Shown in pieces: positions 25,262 to 34,137 of a DNA stretch of 52,439 nucleotides. The position numbers were made by a program, and so were the translations under genes. The stretch comes from a virus: positions 1 through 52,439 of the IMG/VR virus record IMGVR_UViG_3300042691_025813. One strand, written 5' to 3'. Numbering within the stretch: the first letter of the stretch is position 1; every line of letters starts with the position of its first letter. The notes under the pieces are model-generated. The model did not search any database and was not told the origin of the DNA. It saw only the letters and a program-made list of their open reading frames with translations.

Positions 25262-26224
25262 CTAAACTTGCTCCAAGTAAGCGAGTGCTCTCTCCCGAAC
25301 ATCATCCGGAACTCCGGAAACCGAACCCAGGGCGTCTTGTAAAGTCACCCCTTCTGCTTTTGGTTGCAACCCCTCACGGATTTTGTTTACAAAGGCATCC
25401 ATCTCTACTTGTCTGCGAACTTGCCGGTTTCGGGCGTCTACGTCAAAGGCTTCTTCCGGGGGCTTGACCCGAAGCCTTCGTACATCTACGGAGACTCCTG
25501 ATTTGGTGCATTCCAAAACGGCGCAAGCGGGTCTTCTTTGAACTTCATCCTGAGAAAGGGACCCGCGGGTCAAAGCTCCGATGTTGATGAAAGTCTTTCC
25601 CCCAAGGATCTCAACCCCTTGGTCCATATGCCAGTGCCCAAAGCAGAACACGTCGGGGGCGGTTTCCAGAAGATCCCCGTAACGGAAGATATCTTCGCCC
25701 TCAAACATGCTCCCGCCTCCAAGGGAAGCCAGGACATGGGCGACACAGATCAGGACGTCTTCGTCCCCGCGCTTGATGCTCCGGAACTTATCCGGGTCAT
25801 ATTTGTTCCCGGGATAAGGAACCCCTACAACTCGAACCCGCACCCCATTTTCTTCAAAGAGGGCTTCATGCTCGTTGTAAAGCCTCTTGAACACCCCTGC
25901 GGCGTAAAGAACACCAAGAGGTTGCTGGGGCAAGAAAGCATAATCCCCATAAACGCAATCGTGGTTTCCAGGGGTGCAGTAAACCGGGCAAGGATAATCC
26001 GAATGGTGCTCGGCGGTTCTACGGACAATCTCGTGGGAGTTTCTTCCCGGTGCTTTGATATGGAAGAAATCACCTCCGTCCAAGATCGCGGCGGCTTTTA
26101 CTTCTCTGGCGATTTCCCGGACTTGGGAAAGTTTATCGAAAACAGTCTCAGCCCAGTCATCTTTCCTGGAACTCGGCCCTTTATCCGCCATATGTACGTC
26201 GGTTCGCCATACAAGCCGAATCAT
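25262..26224 (-). CDS. Mre11/SbcD-like nuclease (gp47-like)
   Basis: A protein of about 320 aa, starting at the ATG at 26224 that overlaps the stop of the Rad50 N-half (ATGA); an upstream start would overlap more deeply. It has calcineurin-like phosphoesterase motifs in order: LVWRTDVHMAD (motif I, Asp-x-His), AILDGGDFFH (II), VYCTPGNHDCVYGD (III, GNHD), ICVAHVLAS (IV) and CFGHWHMDQG (V). This is the nuclease partner of Rad50/SbcC (T4 gp47 with gp46), acting in end resection and recombination-dependent replication. Direct coupling to the Walker A half of Rad50 supports complex formation. Confidence 0.92.
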   Translation of the reverse strand: MIRLVWRTDVHMADKGPSSRKDDWAETVFDKLSQVREIAREVKAAAILDGGDFFHIKAPGRNSHEIVRRTAEHHSDYPCPVYCTPGNHDCVYGDYAFLPQQPLGVLYAAGVFKRLYNEHEALFEENGVRVRVVGVPYPGNKYDPDKFRSIKRGDEDVLICVAHVLASLGGGSMFEGEDIFRYGDLLETAPDVFCFGHWHMDQGVEILGGKTFINIGALTRGSLSQDEVQRRPACAVLECTKSGVSVDVRRLRVKPPEEAFDVDARNRQVRRQVEMDAFVNKIREGLQPKAEGVTLQDALGSVSGVPDDVRERALAYLEQV

Positions 26225-27444
26225 GAATGTCCCCCCGCACCATTCTGGTGTACGGTCTTGCAAGTCGGACAATAACCCCTCTCTCCGAGAAGAGATTGAA
26301 TCAGTATTTCGTTACGCTTATACCTTTGGGTTACGTTTTCTTCTTCCTCGTTGAGATCAACGATATTCTTCTCTAAGAGGTCTTTCCTTGACTTGAAGCT
26401 TCTAACAACGGTGAGGACCTTTGGGATCTTCTCGGCTTTGGCCGAGTCCGAGAACTGAGACTCTTGAAAATCTCCCAACCCGGATAAGTCCCCCTGGAGC
26501 TTCTTCATCTTCTGAAGTAGGTTTCGGGCTTCCAAGAGTTGGGATCTTAGAGAAGAGGCTTCGGAAGACCCCCACCGAGGAGGACTAAACCCCTCAAACC
26601 CGGCGCAAGAATCTTGCAAGTTTCTCATTCTCTCATGAAGAGATCTCAAACTTGAGATGTCCGCGCTGAACTTTCTGATGCCGGGGCTTTCTGGGGGAAT
26701 CTCTAAGGAGAAATCTTTAACCCCGCCCCAAATCTCCTTGCAAGAGGAGAGCCTGGTTTGCAGTATCTTTGCTTCTTGGAGGGAGTCTCGGGCTTTGAGA
26801 ACTTCCGACTTCTGGGAAGAAGCCTTTTCGACGAGAGACTTAGACCTATCCAAGCCTTTGAATCTTGCGACTTGATCCTGAAAGGATTTCAGGTCTTCCC
26901 GGCGGACCTTGAGTTCAGACGTAGAAGACCTCTTGTCTTTTTCAGATAAGCGAAGAGCGTCTGTTAAACGGCCAACCCTCTCTACGTCAGAAAGGGCTTC
27001 CGCTACAACGGCTCCAGTCTTGTTTACGAGAAATAGGGTTCCGTCAAACTGGTCCGCCACTTGGGGCCATACCGGAGTGTTTCCCGCAAGAATGCTCTTG
27101 ACTCCAAGTGCCTCAACTTCGGGGGGGACCCCCCTACCTACGCTTGAGATCTGATAACCATTGATGGTATACCGATTGATAGCGGCACCCTTCTTGTCAG
27201 GCTTCTCCCAACCCTTTTCCCAAAGTACGGTTGTGCCGTCATCGAATTCTAACTCTACGGATAAGTAGTTGGCCCCTTGACGCAAGTAAGATCCGGGGGC
27301 TGCGTTGGTAAACAACCCCCGGATCGCCCGCATGAGGGCCGTCTTGCCCGAATTGTTTGGACCACAGATCACAACAAAGCCGTCGATAATGATTTCGGCG
27401 TCTTCGATAGACTGAAAGTTCTTTACCCGAACTCGGACAGGCAC
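26221..27444 (-). CDS. Rad50/SbcC-like ATPase, N-terminal half with zinc hook
   Basis: A 407-aa protein starting at a GTG at 27444, with AAGGGGAG upstream. The N-lobe has VRVKNFQSIEDAEIIIDGF, Walker A GPNNSGKT (28-35), and a Q-loop-region strand (FDGTLFLVNKTGAVVAEAL). Residues ~165-385 form a long coiled coil (SSTSELKVRREDLKSFQDQV). The C-terminus carries a CxxC zinc-hook-like motif (GERGYCPTCKTVH), after which the protein ends without a return coil, signature or Walker B. Those appear in the separate gene at 22159-22815. In Rad50 the hook lies mid-protein, so this is a gene fission near the hook. Confidence 0.87.
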   Translation of the reverse strand: MPVRVRVKNFQSIEDAEIIIDGFVVICGPNNSGKTALMRAIRGLFTNAAPGSYLRQGANYLSVELEFDDGTTVLWEKGWEKPDKKGAAINRYTINGYQISSVGRGVPPEVEALGVKSILAGNTPVWPQVADQFDGTLFLVNKTGAVVAEALSDVERVGRLTDALRLSEKDKRSSTSELKVRREDLKSFQDQVARFKGLDRSKSLVEKASSQKSEVLKARDSLQEAKILQTRLSSCKEIWGGVKDFSLEIPPESPGIRKFSADISSLRSLHERMRNLQDSCAGFEGFSPPRWGSSEASSLRSQLLEARNLLQKMKKLQGDLSGLGDFQESQFSDSAKAEKIPKVLTVVRSFKSRKDLLEKNIVDLNEEEENVTQRYKRNEILIQSLLGERGYCPTCKTVHQNGAGGHS

Positions 27445-27463
27445 GATTTACTCCCCTTAGACA

Positions 27464-27472
27464 GATTACCTT
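27464..27472 (-). promoter_or_regulatory. Intergenic GGTAATCTG motif (copy 1)
   Basis: Minus-strand GGTAATCTG lies in the 36-nt gap between recA and the Rad50 N-half gene, 19 nt before the GTG start. Identical 9-mers occur between genes at 30237-30245 and 34606-34614. It could be a promoter element, processing site or extended ribosome binding region. Confidence 0.3.
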
Positions 27473-27480
27473 CGGAGAGG

Positions 27481-28749
27481 TCAATCCACTTCTTCGGAGA
27501 GATCCTTATCCTCTTCTTCTTCCTCCCCCATGGAAACGCCAGCGGCCTTCATCTTGGCCTCGAAGGGATCCACGACCCCCTCTTCATCGGTTTCGTCTAC
27601 AAACTTCGCCGCCGCGCCTTGTCCGAGAAGCGGCTTCACGCGAGAACGTAGAGCCTCATAAGCGTCGGGGTTTGAGAGGAGATAATCTCGAAGTTTCCCC
27701 GAGCCTTGCAACTTGAGAGGACCCTTCGGAGCATCATTCCAAGTGATCCAACCTGCCCCAGCTTTCTTGATAAGTCCGTGGGCGATCGCGATCTCCATCA
27801 TGGAACGGACGTTGTCAATCCCCTCACCCCAACGGATATAGAAGATTTCCTCATGCCCTTGAGAACGAGACATCTTGCACTTGATCGCGGTCACTTTGAT
27901 GATGCCGCCGATCACGCGCTCTTCCACTTTGTGGGTCAAATCGTTGAGCTCGTTCTGCTTCTCGTTCTGAACTCGGCGAAGCTCCAAGCGAACAGAAGAA
28001 TAGAACTTCCAAGCGTTGCCGCCTTGGGGCTGCGTCGTAGGTCCGTTGCCCATACCCCCGATCTTTGCCCGGATCTGAGAAATACCGATAACGGCGGTCC
28101 CAGTGCGAGCGATAACACGCTTCAAGTTTGGAAGTTCTTGCGACCAAACCGACTGAAGTTCTCCGATCTTTCCTTGTTCCGCAACGTCAAGGGCGTCCCT
28201 CTCCGCGAGACGGCGGGGGATCGCGGCACCAACCGAGTCGAACACGATGAGATCTACTCCAGCAGCGGCGTAAGTAGCCGCATACTTGATCCCGTCTTCC
28301 AGGGTTTCCGGCTGAAGAAGCTCAAACTTGTTGGGGTCCGTAATAGGGACCCCAAGAGCAGCCGCGTAGTCCGGAACGATATCGTTTTCCCAGTCTACAT
28401 AAAGGCAAGTTCCGCCGGCAGCGATGACCGAAGCGCAAGCCTGAAGAGCCAGAGTTGTTTTGCCGGCAGACTCATGGCCCCAAATCTGGGAAACACGACC
28501 GCGAGGAAATCCAGGGCAAGGGGGAACACCAAACTTATTCGGGGACCCTCCAATGAGGTAATCCACCACGTCACAACCCGAAGAAATATGCGGCAGGCTT
28601 TCTGCCAAAGAGTCTGCATCCAAAGAAACTCGGATATCGGTGAACTCCTTACCCTGCTTCTTGATAAGGTATTCCCGGGCTTGTGCGAGAGGGCTCAGCC
28701 CTCCCCCAAGGGCGGCAGAACCCGATTTGGTTTTTGCGGCAGGGGGCAT
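27481..28749 (-). CDS. recA: RecA/UvsX-type recombinase
   Basis: A 422-aa protein. The ATG at 28749 is preferred with AGGAG 5 nt upstream and overlaps the RuvC-like stop as TGATG. RecA core: GCDVVDYLIGG, Walker A WGHESAGKTTLALQA (around 92-99), LYVDWENDIVPDYAAALG, Walker B DLIVFDSVGAAIP, loop segments ALDVAEQGKIGELQS and ISQIRAKIGG, with GGNAWKFYSSVRLELRR. The C-terminus is strongly acidic (SMGEEEEEDKDLSEEVD), as in bacterial RecA where it tempers DNA binding. It catalyses strand exchange. The gene neighbourhood (RuvC, SSB-like, UvsY-like, Mre11/Rad50) defines a phage recombination-replication module. Confidence 0.94.
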   Translation of the reverse strand: MPPAAKTKSGSAALGGGLSPLAQAREYLIKKQGKEFTDIRVSLDADSLAESLPHISSGCDVVDYLIGGSPNKFGVPPCPGFPRGRVSQIWGHESAGKTTLALQACASVIAAGGTCLYVDWENDIVPDYAAALGVPITDPNKFELLQPETLEDGIKYAATYAAAGVDLIVFDSVGAAIPRRLAERDALDVAEQGKIGELQSVWSQELPNLKRVIARTGTAVIGISQIRAKIGGMGNGPTTQPQGGNAWKFYSSVRLELRRVQNEKQNELNDLTHKVEERVIGGIIKVTAIKCKMSRSQGHEEIFYIRWGEGIDNVRSMMEIAIAHGLIKKAGAGWITWNDAPKGPLKLQGSGKLRDYLLSNPDAYEALRSRVKPLLGQGAAAKFVDETDEEGVVDPFEAKMKAAGVSMGEEEEEDKDLSEEVD

Positions 28750-29399
28750 CACTTCTCCTTGTTAGACCAAAGAAAGAACCTGTCTTCTTCGCGGAAGACC
28801 ATGCCGGTCTTTACGGTTTTCCCGGCTTTCGCGCCTTTCGTGAAAGTGTGGACCTTCGCGAAATAATTCTTCTCAACGGGCGATAAGCCCGCTTCTAATA
28901 TCTCCCCCGAATAGAACCCCCAGAACCGGGAGGAAAGAACCCCTACAAGGTAAGCATCCGCCTCGTTGTGGTTCCATTTTGAAATCCCTGTGTCGGTTTT
29001 AGCGGCTTCTACCATGTCGGGCTTGTCCATCTTCCACCCTTTCGGGCGTGGGATCGTTTCTCTTGCCCGAGCTTTCACTTGTAGGGGGGTCCAGAAAACG
29101 GCATCCATCCCTTCAAGTTTCAAAGCCTCACAGGAATAGAGGAAAAGACCGTACATACCCTCCGAAAACAAATCATTGAAGATCGGGAACTCAATCCCGA
29201 CACGGTCAGGCTTCAATTTCTGAACGAGGCTTCTCAAACTTTCTCTTTGGGAGATATATCGGTCTACAAACTCCATGTCAGAAGGGGTAGAGAAGCGCCC
29301 CCGTGCGGGACACCTTGCGGGGTCTCCGACGGGGGCGCTTGTATCATGGAGTGCCCAACCAAAGTTTGTCAAGCTGGGGTCAAGTCCGAGCACTCTCAA
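28749..29399 (-). CDS. RuvC-like Holliday junction resolvase
   Basis: A 216-aa protein starting at a TTG at 29399 (GTG at 29393 possible). RNase H-fold motifs of RuvC are present: MRVLGLDPSLTNFGWA (D7), DRVGIEFPIFN (E70) and KWNHNEADAYLVG (D148 with preceding E/N). The middle LEGMDAVFWTPLQVKARARE matches the V-x-P-x-x-V-K strand/helix of RuvC. The last ~60 residues are an extra charged tail. It resolves Holliday or branched junctions, such as those in concatemers before packaging. It follows the SSB-like gene and is coupled to recA. Confidence 0.88.
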   Translation of the reverse strand: MRVLGLDPSLTNFGWALHDTSAPVGDPARCPARGRFSTPSDMEFVDRYISQRESLRSLVQKLKPDRVGIEFPIFNDLFSEGMYGLFLYSCEALKLEGMDAVFWTPLQVKARARETIPRPKGWKMDKPDMVEAAKTDTGISKWNHNEADAYLVGVLSSRFWGFYSGEILEAGLSPVEKNYFAKVHTFTKGAKAGKTVKTGMVFREEDRFFLWSNKEK

Positions 29400-29407
29400 G
29401 GGAACTC

Positions 29408-30187
29408 TCAGTCGTCGAGAACGTTTCCGAGGATGTCATCCACGTTCTTGGCCGAGTGGCTTCCCCCGGAAGAACCCGTCGGGGTTTCCACGGACTCACC
29501 GAGGGCTTCCTTGATCTGGTCGATCGTGAGATCGCGGGCCATCTCGCGGTGGATGTTCTCCGAGAGGGCGCGAACTTCGGCGAAGATCTTATCGACCACC
29601 GCTTTGTGTTCGGGCTTACCCGACTCCATCAACTTCGCAAGGAGGCTCTCACCCTCGGGGGTGAAAGTAACCTTCTGGTACTGGGACCCACCAATCGGGC
29701 ACTCCAAAGCCATGTCATGCTTCGTGAGGGGGAACCGCTTGTGGGACTTAGTGATGGTGTTGTACTTGTCCGTGGAGAAAATCCAAGGCTGTACAGTCCA
29801 ACCCTTCCCCGCCTTGTAAGAAGCGGCGTCGAGGTCCCCGTCCTTGGAAGTCGGCCAAACAACGAGGATCGTGGCGACATACTGACGAGGCTGGCCAAAC
29901 TGGGCGTAAGCCGGACCCTTGTAGAGGAAGTAACCGACCCCCTGCTTGTAAAGGCGCTCACAACCCGTGAACCGAATGCGGGCCTCCGTGTGAATCTTCC
30001 CGTCCGGGGTGATTGCGGCGCGGTCATCCCAGCCGACGACGTCCCCTTTGTCGTTCTTCTTCGGAAGCGAAACCCAAGCGAAAGAAACACGATAAGAACG
30101 CCCGTCTTCGACGGTGAACTTCTTGGTCTTCTTTCCGATCTTGTCGTCGTTCTCACCGATGGTGAAGTCGAGGAATCCGTCTGACAT
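29408..30187 (-). CDS. Probable single-stranded DNA-binding protein
   Basis: A 259-aa protein with GGGAG 6 nt before the ATG. The N-terminal two thirds are beta-rich with many aromatics (YRVSFAWVSLPKKN, RLYKQGVGYFLYKGPAY, QYVATILVVWP, KGWTVQPWIFSTDKYN), compatible with an OB-type ssDNA-binding core. Then come a helical region (ALSENIHREMARDLTIDQIK), a Ser/Gly linker and an acidic tip (NVDDILGNVLDD), the hallmark arrangement of SSB/gp32 proteins. The adjacent UvsY-like protein ends in a similar DAILGDD tip. No specific family is recognised by sequence, so the call rests on architecture and location beside RuvC, RecA and the putative mediator. Confidence 0.6.
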   Translation of the reverse strand: MSDGFLDFTIGENDDKIGKKTKKFTVEDGRSYRVSFAWVSLPKKNDKGDVVGWDDRAAITPDGKIHTEARIRFTGCERLYKQGVGYFLYKGPAYAQFGQPRQYVATILVVWPTSKDGDLDAASYKAGKGWTVQPWIFSTDKYNTITKSHKRFPLTKHDMALECPIGGSQYQKVTFTPEGESLLAKLMESGKPEHKAVVDKIFAEVRALSENIHREMARDLTIDQIKEALGESVETPTGSSGGSHSAKNVDDILGNVLDD

Positions 30188-30236
30188 GCTGTACTCCCAG
30201 AAACGGCGCGAGTGGTTGATTAGTTAGCGCCGAGAT

Positions 30237-30245
30237 CAGATTACC
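30237..30245 (-). promoter_or_regulatory. Intergenic GGTAATCTG motif (copy 2)
   Basis: Minus-strand GGTAATCTG lies in the 79-nt gap between the UvsY-like and SSB-like genes, about 50 nt before the SSB-like ATG. It is identical to copies at 27464 and 34606. Confidence 0.3.
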
Positions 30246-30266
30246 TTTCCAGAAAATCGAACCCCT

Positions 30267-31061
30267 CTAAATCTTGAAATCGTCGCCCAAAATGGCGTCG
30301 ATATCAACTTTGACCTTTTTCGGAGGTTCGGTATCCAAAACCTGGAGAAACGCATCAAGCTCTTCCTGGGAAGAACCGTTTGGCGGAAGGATCTCTGAAA
30401 GATCTTTCTTGGGCTCTTCCGCTTGGACCTCAGGTTCTTCTACCACGAGGTCTTCCCCCCCTACCGTAATCCCCGAGAAAATATTCTGGAGATCCCTCAG
30501 GGTTCGAGTATCCACTTTCGGTGTTTTGTTTAGGTCCGGGGCAGAAGTACCCGGAGGGGGCTTAGAACCCCATTTGCCACCAAGGGCGATTTCTTCCCTA
30601 CAAAGATTGATCTGGTCTTTGATGCGGGACTGAATGTCTTTCAGGTCCGCCCGCTTAGATTTGATCACCGTCATCATGGCGTCAAGGTCTTCTAAGACCG
30701 AAACCATCTGAGAAACCCTTTCGACGTCTTGCCGCAACTTGACCGAAGCAAGAGCATCCTGGGTCGCGAGGTTTCTACCCGCTCGAACTTCCGGGTCGTT
30801 CGCCATCAAATGCTTCTTGGACATCTCAAGGGCGGCGTTTGCTGCTCTATGCGCGGACTTGTATTTTTGGATGTACCCGGAAACTTGAAGGTACAGGGAC
30901 TCCATATCCGAAAGCATTCTACGAACTTCGGCGACTTTGAAGTTAAGCCGGCGTGGGCCAAACTCCAAAGGATTCTCATCAAGTTCGATTTCCATAGCCC
31001 CGAGGGCTTGAAAGATGTAGTCGACGACTTTTTGGTCGACTACCGGGAGGTCTGCGCCCAT
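30267..31061 (-). CDS. Helical protein, possible UvsY-like recombination mediator
   Basis: A 264-aa protein with GAGGG 7-8 nt before the ATG. Residues 1-165 are long amphipathic helices (VAEVRRMLSDMESLYLQVSG, KYKSAHRAANAALEMSKKHL). The segment VLEDLDAMMTVIKSKRADLK is reminiscent of the C-terminal helix of T4 UvsY (xxxALDAIKSRGFxIKxIQ). The C-terminal ~100 residues are Pro/Glu-rich with an acidic tip (DIDAILGDDFKI) like that of the neighbouring SSB candidate. UvsY loads the recombinase on SSB-coated ssDNA. Position next to SSB-like, RuvC and RecA fits, but the sequence match is faint. Confidence 0.5.
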   Translation of the reverse strand: MGADLPVVDQKVVDYIFQALGAMEIELDENPLEFGPRRLNFKVAEVRRMLSDMESLYLQVSGYIQKYKSAHRAANAALEMSKKHLMANDPEVRAGRNLATQDALASVKLRQDVERVSQMVSVLEDLDAMMTVIKSKRADLKDIQSRIKDQINLCREEIALGGKWGSKPPPGTSAPDLNKTPKVDTRTLRDLQNIFSGITVGGEDLVVEEPEVQAEEPKKDLSEILPPNGSSQEELDAFLQVLDTEPPKKVKVDIDAILGDDFKI

Positions 31062-31071
31062 ATTGGAACCC

Positions 31072-31758
31072 TCAAAGGATAGTGTAAACTTTCTTGAAGA
31101 TCTCTCGAGTCTGGATGATGTCCTGACGGAGATGTTCCCCTACGCCTGCGACGTCCCGCCGCAAATAAGCGTCTGCGACTTCTGGACCCATAACCCCCGT
31201 TTGCCTTTGGATACCGAGGACCTGGCAAACAGTGTCCATCTTTCCAACCCCCTTCAGCCCCCACTCATAAGCAGACTTGTCCGCCCCGGTGCGGGGAAAG
31301 ACTTTCATCAAGTCAATAACCTTTTGGTCCCATGGCTTGTCAGAAACTTTCCCAAAGCACTTAGCGAGGGCGGGCATGTTATGATGAAGCGCCCGGACTT
31401 GCAAGAAAGGGATATCAAACCCGGCTACGTTGTAGCCCACAAGCCAAGGAGTAGAGTAACTCTTCAGATAAGAAGTTAGACTTTGAAGAACTTCTTTCTC
31501 TGCAGCCGGAGAACCGTCCCCGGAGAAGATAATGGGTTCTTCGTTCCTAAAAGCGACCCCAGCCATCCAAACCCGGCCCATAGAAGGAAGCATGGCGGTG
31601 TTTTTCTGAATCGTACGAAACCTCTCTGCGAAATCCTCGGTAGATTCTCCGGGGTTCTGGGTGATTCCCTCGGAGAGGTTCTTCCAAATGGGATTGTCGT
31701 CTTCTGCGGGGAGAGTCTCGATATCCAAGAAGATAAAGTTGCTTGAAGAAGTATGCAT
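31072..31758 (-). CDS. DEDD 3'-5' exonuclease, PolB-exonuclease-like
   Basis: A 228-aa protein starting MHTSSSNFIFLDIETLP at the ATG at 31758, with GGAG 9 nt upstream. DEDD motifs: FLDIETLP (D12, E14), LVGYNVAGFDIPFLQVRAL (Exo II Asp), and a C-terminal acidic helix AYLRRDVAGVGEHLRQDIIQ with the final Asp. The layout matches the predicted 3'-5' exonuclease family related to the proofreading domain of family B polymerases. It is free-standing, so it may proofread in trans or trim recombination intermediates. It is adjacent to the RecD2-like helicase and the putative mediator. Confidence 0.82.
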   Translation of the reverse strand: MHTSSSNFIFLDIETLPAEDDNPIWKNLSEGITQNPGESTEDFAERFRTIQKNTAMLPSMGRVWMAGVAFRNEEPIIFSGDGSPAAEKEVLQSLTSYLKSYSTPWLVGYNVAGFDIPFLQVRALHHNMPALAKCFGKVSDKPWDQKVIDLMKVFPRTGADKSAYEWGLKGVGKMDTVCQVLGIQRQTGVMGPEVADAYLRRDVAGVGEHLRQDIIQTREIFKKVYTIL

Positions 31759-31806
31759 AGGGATTATCTCCAAAGAAACATTACGGTTCTTTGGTCTTCA
31801 AGGCCC

Positions 31807-34137
31807 CTAAGTCTTCCCGGCAAGAGACTTGATACGCAGACTCAAGAAAGAATTTCTTGAGCCTGCGTGGTTGTTCTCTACTGCTTTTTCGATCGCTCCA
31901 GTTACCCCGACAAGGAACACTTTCTTCTTGGCTCTCGTGATCGCTGTATAGAAAAGGTTTCTTTGGAGTTGGCGGCCGAAAGAGTTTAGGACGGGAAGAA
32001 TGATGACATCGTATTCTTGACCCTGAGACTTGTGTACGGTTTGCGCGTAAGCGAGCCTGAGAATCTTGGAGACTTCTTTGAAGGGGTATCGAACCAACCG
32101 GGGAGGAGAGTCAGAGCCTTCGAATATCTTGATTTCGATTTCTTTGGCTTTGTTGTCAATACGGGAGATCTTCCCGACGTCCCCGTTGTACACCCCCATA
32201 CCATAATCATTCTTCACGATCATGATACGGTCCCCTTCGCGAATGACCGTATTTCCCATCCTGTATTCTGTAACTCCGGACAGGGCCGGATTTAGTGCGA
32301 TCCTAAGCCTCTGGTTTAGCGAAGTAACCCCCGACTCACCGGCGTGCCTGGGAGAAAGAACTTGAAAGATAGACTTCTTCTCGTAGAGTTTCTCGGCAAC
32401 GCGGGTAATCACCTCGGCGGCTTCTTCTTCGGTATCTGCCCCCAATAAGATGAAATCTTTCCCGTCAATCTTGGGCGTTCTTCCAAGATGCACGTCATGC
32501 GCGGCCAGAACAATCCCCGAAGTTTCCTCTTGGCGGAAAATCTGGTCCAAATGGCTATGCGGGAAAATTCCTGCTTGAACCAGGTCCCGAAGAACATCCC
32601 CAGAACCGACCGAGGGAAGCTGATAAGGATCCCCTACAAAAACAATCCTACAAGTCTCAGAAGTAGAATTGAGGATCCGATAAAGCATATGAAGGTCAAG
32701 CATCGAAGACTCGTCTACGATGATGACTTCTGCCGGGTGAGGTCTTCCGGGGCCGTAAGACCAATCTGACCCGTGGTCTGCTTCTGACCGAGAAGATTTC
32801 TTGTTCGGGTCCTTGACGACTCCAAGGTAAGAAGATTCTTCTGCTTCCCCTGAAGAACCCTTCGCTCCAAAAGCCCGGTGAACCGTGTGGGATTCTTTCC
32901 CCGTCACAACAGACATCCTCTTTGCGGCGATCCCTGTTGGAGCCGTCAAGAGGATATTCAGACCCATGTCTTGAAGAACTGATACGACTGACATTAGCGT
33001 CGTCGTCTTTCCGGTTCCAGGAAGACCCGTCAAAAGGGATACCGGCGAGATAAGGGCTTGAACTGCTGCGGCTTGTTGTTGTTGGGTTAGGGAAATCTTC
33101 TTTCCCCGCGCCCACACTTGAAGGGCTTCTTGCGCTAACTCTTCTAAGGTGGCCCCCTTGTCAGATAATTCTCCAACGGAGGATCCAACTTTGGAGAGAG
33201 ACTTCCTAAGTAGAACTTCGTCTACTTTCTGGGTAGATCTCTTGTAAAGAATCTCTGCGCATTGCTTTTCGGCTTCAAAGTGCCACTTGTCATACACCGC
33301 CACGGTTCCGGGGCAGGCTTCTCGGTCTACTATGAAAATTCCCTTTTTGCGAAGGTCTGCGATGGCTTGCGCGACCGCTTGGGAAGAAGGTTCCGGGTTT
33401 GGGATCAAAGAAGAAACCCCAGAAACAATCTGAGAAGTCGTCGTAAAGACGTGCCCCTCAAACAGATTCTCTTGGGTCACAGAAAGCACTGCACCCCGAA
33501 CTCTTCCAGGATTATCTAAAGAAACACCAAGTTTTCTCGCGACCTCGTCCGCTTCTCGGAAAGAAATCCCGGGAACTTGTACGAGAACCCAAGGGTCCTC
33601 AGTAACGAGGTTCTGAAAGTCTTCCCCCAGGAGGGTCCAAACCCGCCCGATCACATTTTGGGGGATACCTGCTTCCGCCATAAAGTCGGCGGCATCCATG
33701 AGTGCCCTCAAAGACCTCCACTTCAGAAGAATATCTTCCAAAGCCGTAGCGTCTACTGCGAGGCCTTCAAAGGTTCCTTTATCCAGGGCCCCCTGAAGAG
33801 GGACCCCTCGAGAAACCCCCCAGATCTTTAGAGAAGATCTAACCGTAGGGCCGACTCCGTAAGACCCCAAAGCCGCAAGAACTTTGTCGTCAGTCCAAGT
33901 TGTAATCGAAACAGGAGATCTAACAACAGAAAGTTGCTTCCCAAATTTTGGATCTTCTTTCCAAGCACCCTCGAACGAGATCCAAGTCCCGACTTGAACA
34001 TCCTGCGCCGGAAAGTTTCCTTTGACAGAAACCGGAAAGTTTGTCAGGGCGTCGTCAAGCAACACCTTAAGAATCTTGAAATCACCGTTTTCATAAACGA
34101 CGCTGGATACAGTCCCAGAGAACGCCGGATTCGTCAT
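31807..34137 (-). CDS. RecD2-like DNA helicase
   Basis: A 776-aa protein whose ATG overlaps the preceding stop (ATGA). The N-terminal ~340 residues hold a small OB-like domain (GTVSSVVYENGDFKILKVLL) and helix-hairpin-helix repeats (LAALGSYGVGPTVRSSLKIW, LVQVPGISFREADEVARKLG), as in RecD2. The superfamily 1B core follows: Walker A LLTGLPGTGKTTTL (371-378), LTAPTGIAAKRM, VIIVDESSMLD, VFVGDPYQLPSVGSGDVLRD, LDQIFRQEETSG, a SH3-like barrel (NDYGMGVYNGDVGKI), and motifs V/VI (YAQTVHKSQGQEYD, NLFYTAITRAKKKVFLVG). RecD2 unwinds DNA 5' to 3'. It heads the recombination gene run. Confidence 0.92.
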   Translation of the reverse strand: MTNPAFSGTVSSVVYENGDFKILKVLLDDALTNFPVSVKGNFPAQDVQVGTWISFEGAWKEDPKFGKQLSVVRSPVSITTWTDDKVLAALGSYGVGPTVRSSLKIWGVSRGVPLQGALDKGTFEGLAVDATALEDILLKWRSLRALMDAADFMAEAGIPQNVIGRVWTLLGEDFQNLVTEDPWVLVQVPGISFREADEVARKLGVSLDNPGRVRGAVLSVTQENLFEGHVFTTTSQIVSGVSSLIPNPEPSSQAVAQAIADLRKKGIFIVDREACPGTVAVYDKWHFEAEKQCAEILYKRSTQKVDEVLLRKSLSKVGSSVGELSDKGATLEELAQEALQVWARGKKISLTQQQQAAAVQALISPVSLLTGLPGTGKTTTLMSVVSVLQDMGLNILLTAPTGIAAKRMSVVTGKESHTVHRAFGAKGSSGEAEESSYLGVVKDPNKKSSRSEADHGSDWSYGPGRPHPAEVIIVDESSMLDLHMLYRILNSTSETCRIVFVGDPYQLPSVGSGDVLRDLVQAGIFPHSHLDQIFRQEETSGIVLAAHDVHLGRTPKIDGKDFILLGADTEEEAAEVITRVAEKLYEKKSIFQVLSPRHAGESGVTSLNQRLRIALNPALSGVTEYRMGNTVIREGDRIMIVKNDYGMGVYNGDVGKISRIDNKAKEIEIKIFEGSDSPPRLVRYPFKEVSKILRLAYAQTVHKSQGQEYDVIILPVLNSFGRQLQRNLFYTAITRAKKKVFLVGVTGAIEKAVENNHAGSRNSFLSLRIKSLAGKT

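Noticed and set aside
27706-28866. 386-codon plus-strand frame opposite recA
   Set aside because: Shadow of a strongly conserved recA gene.
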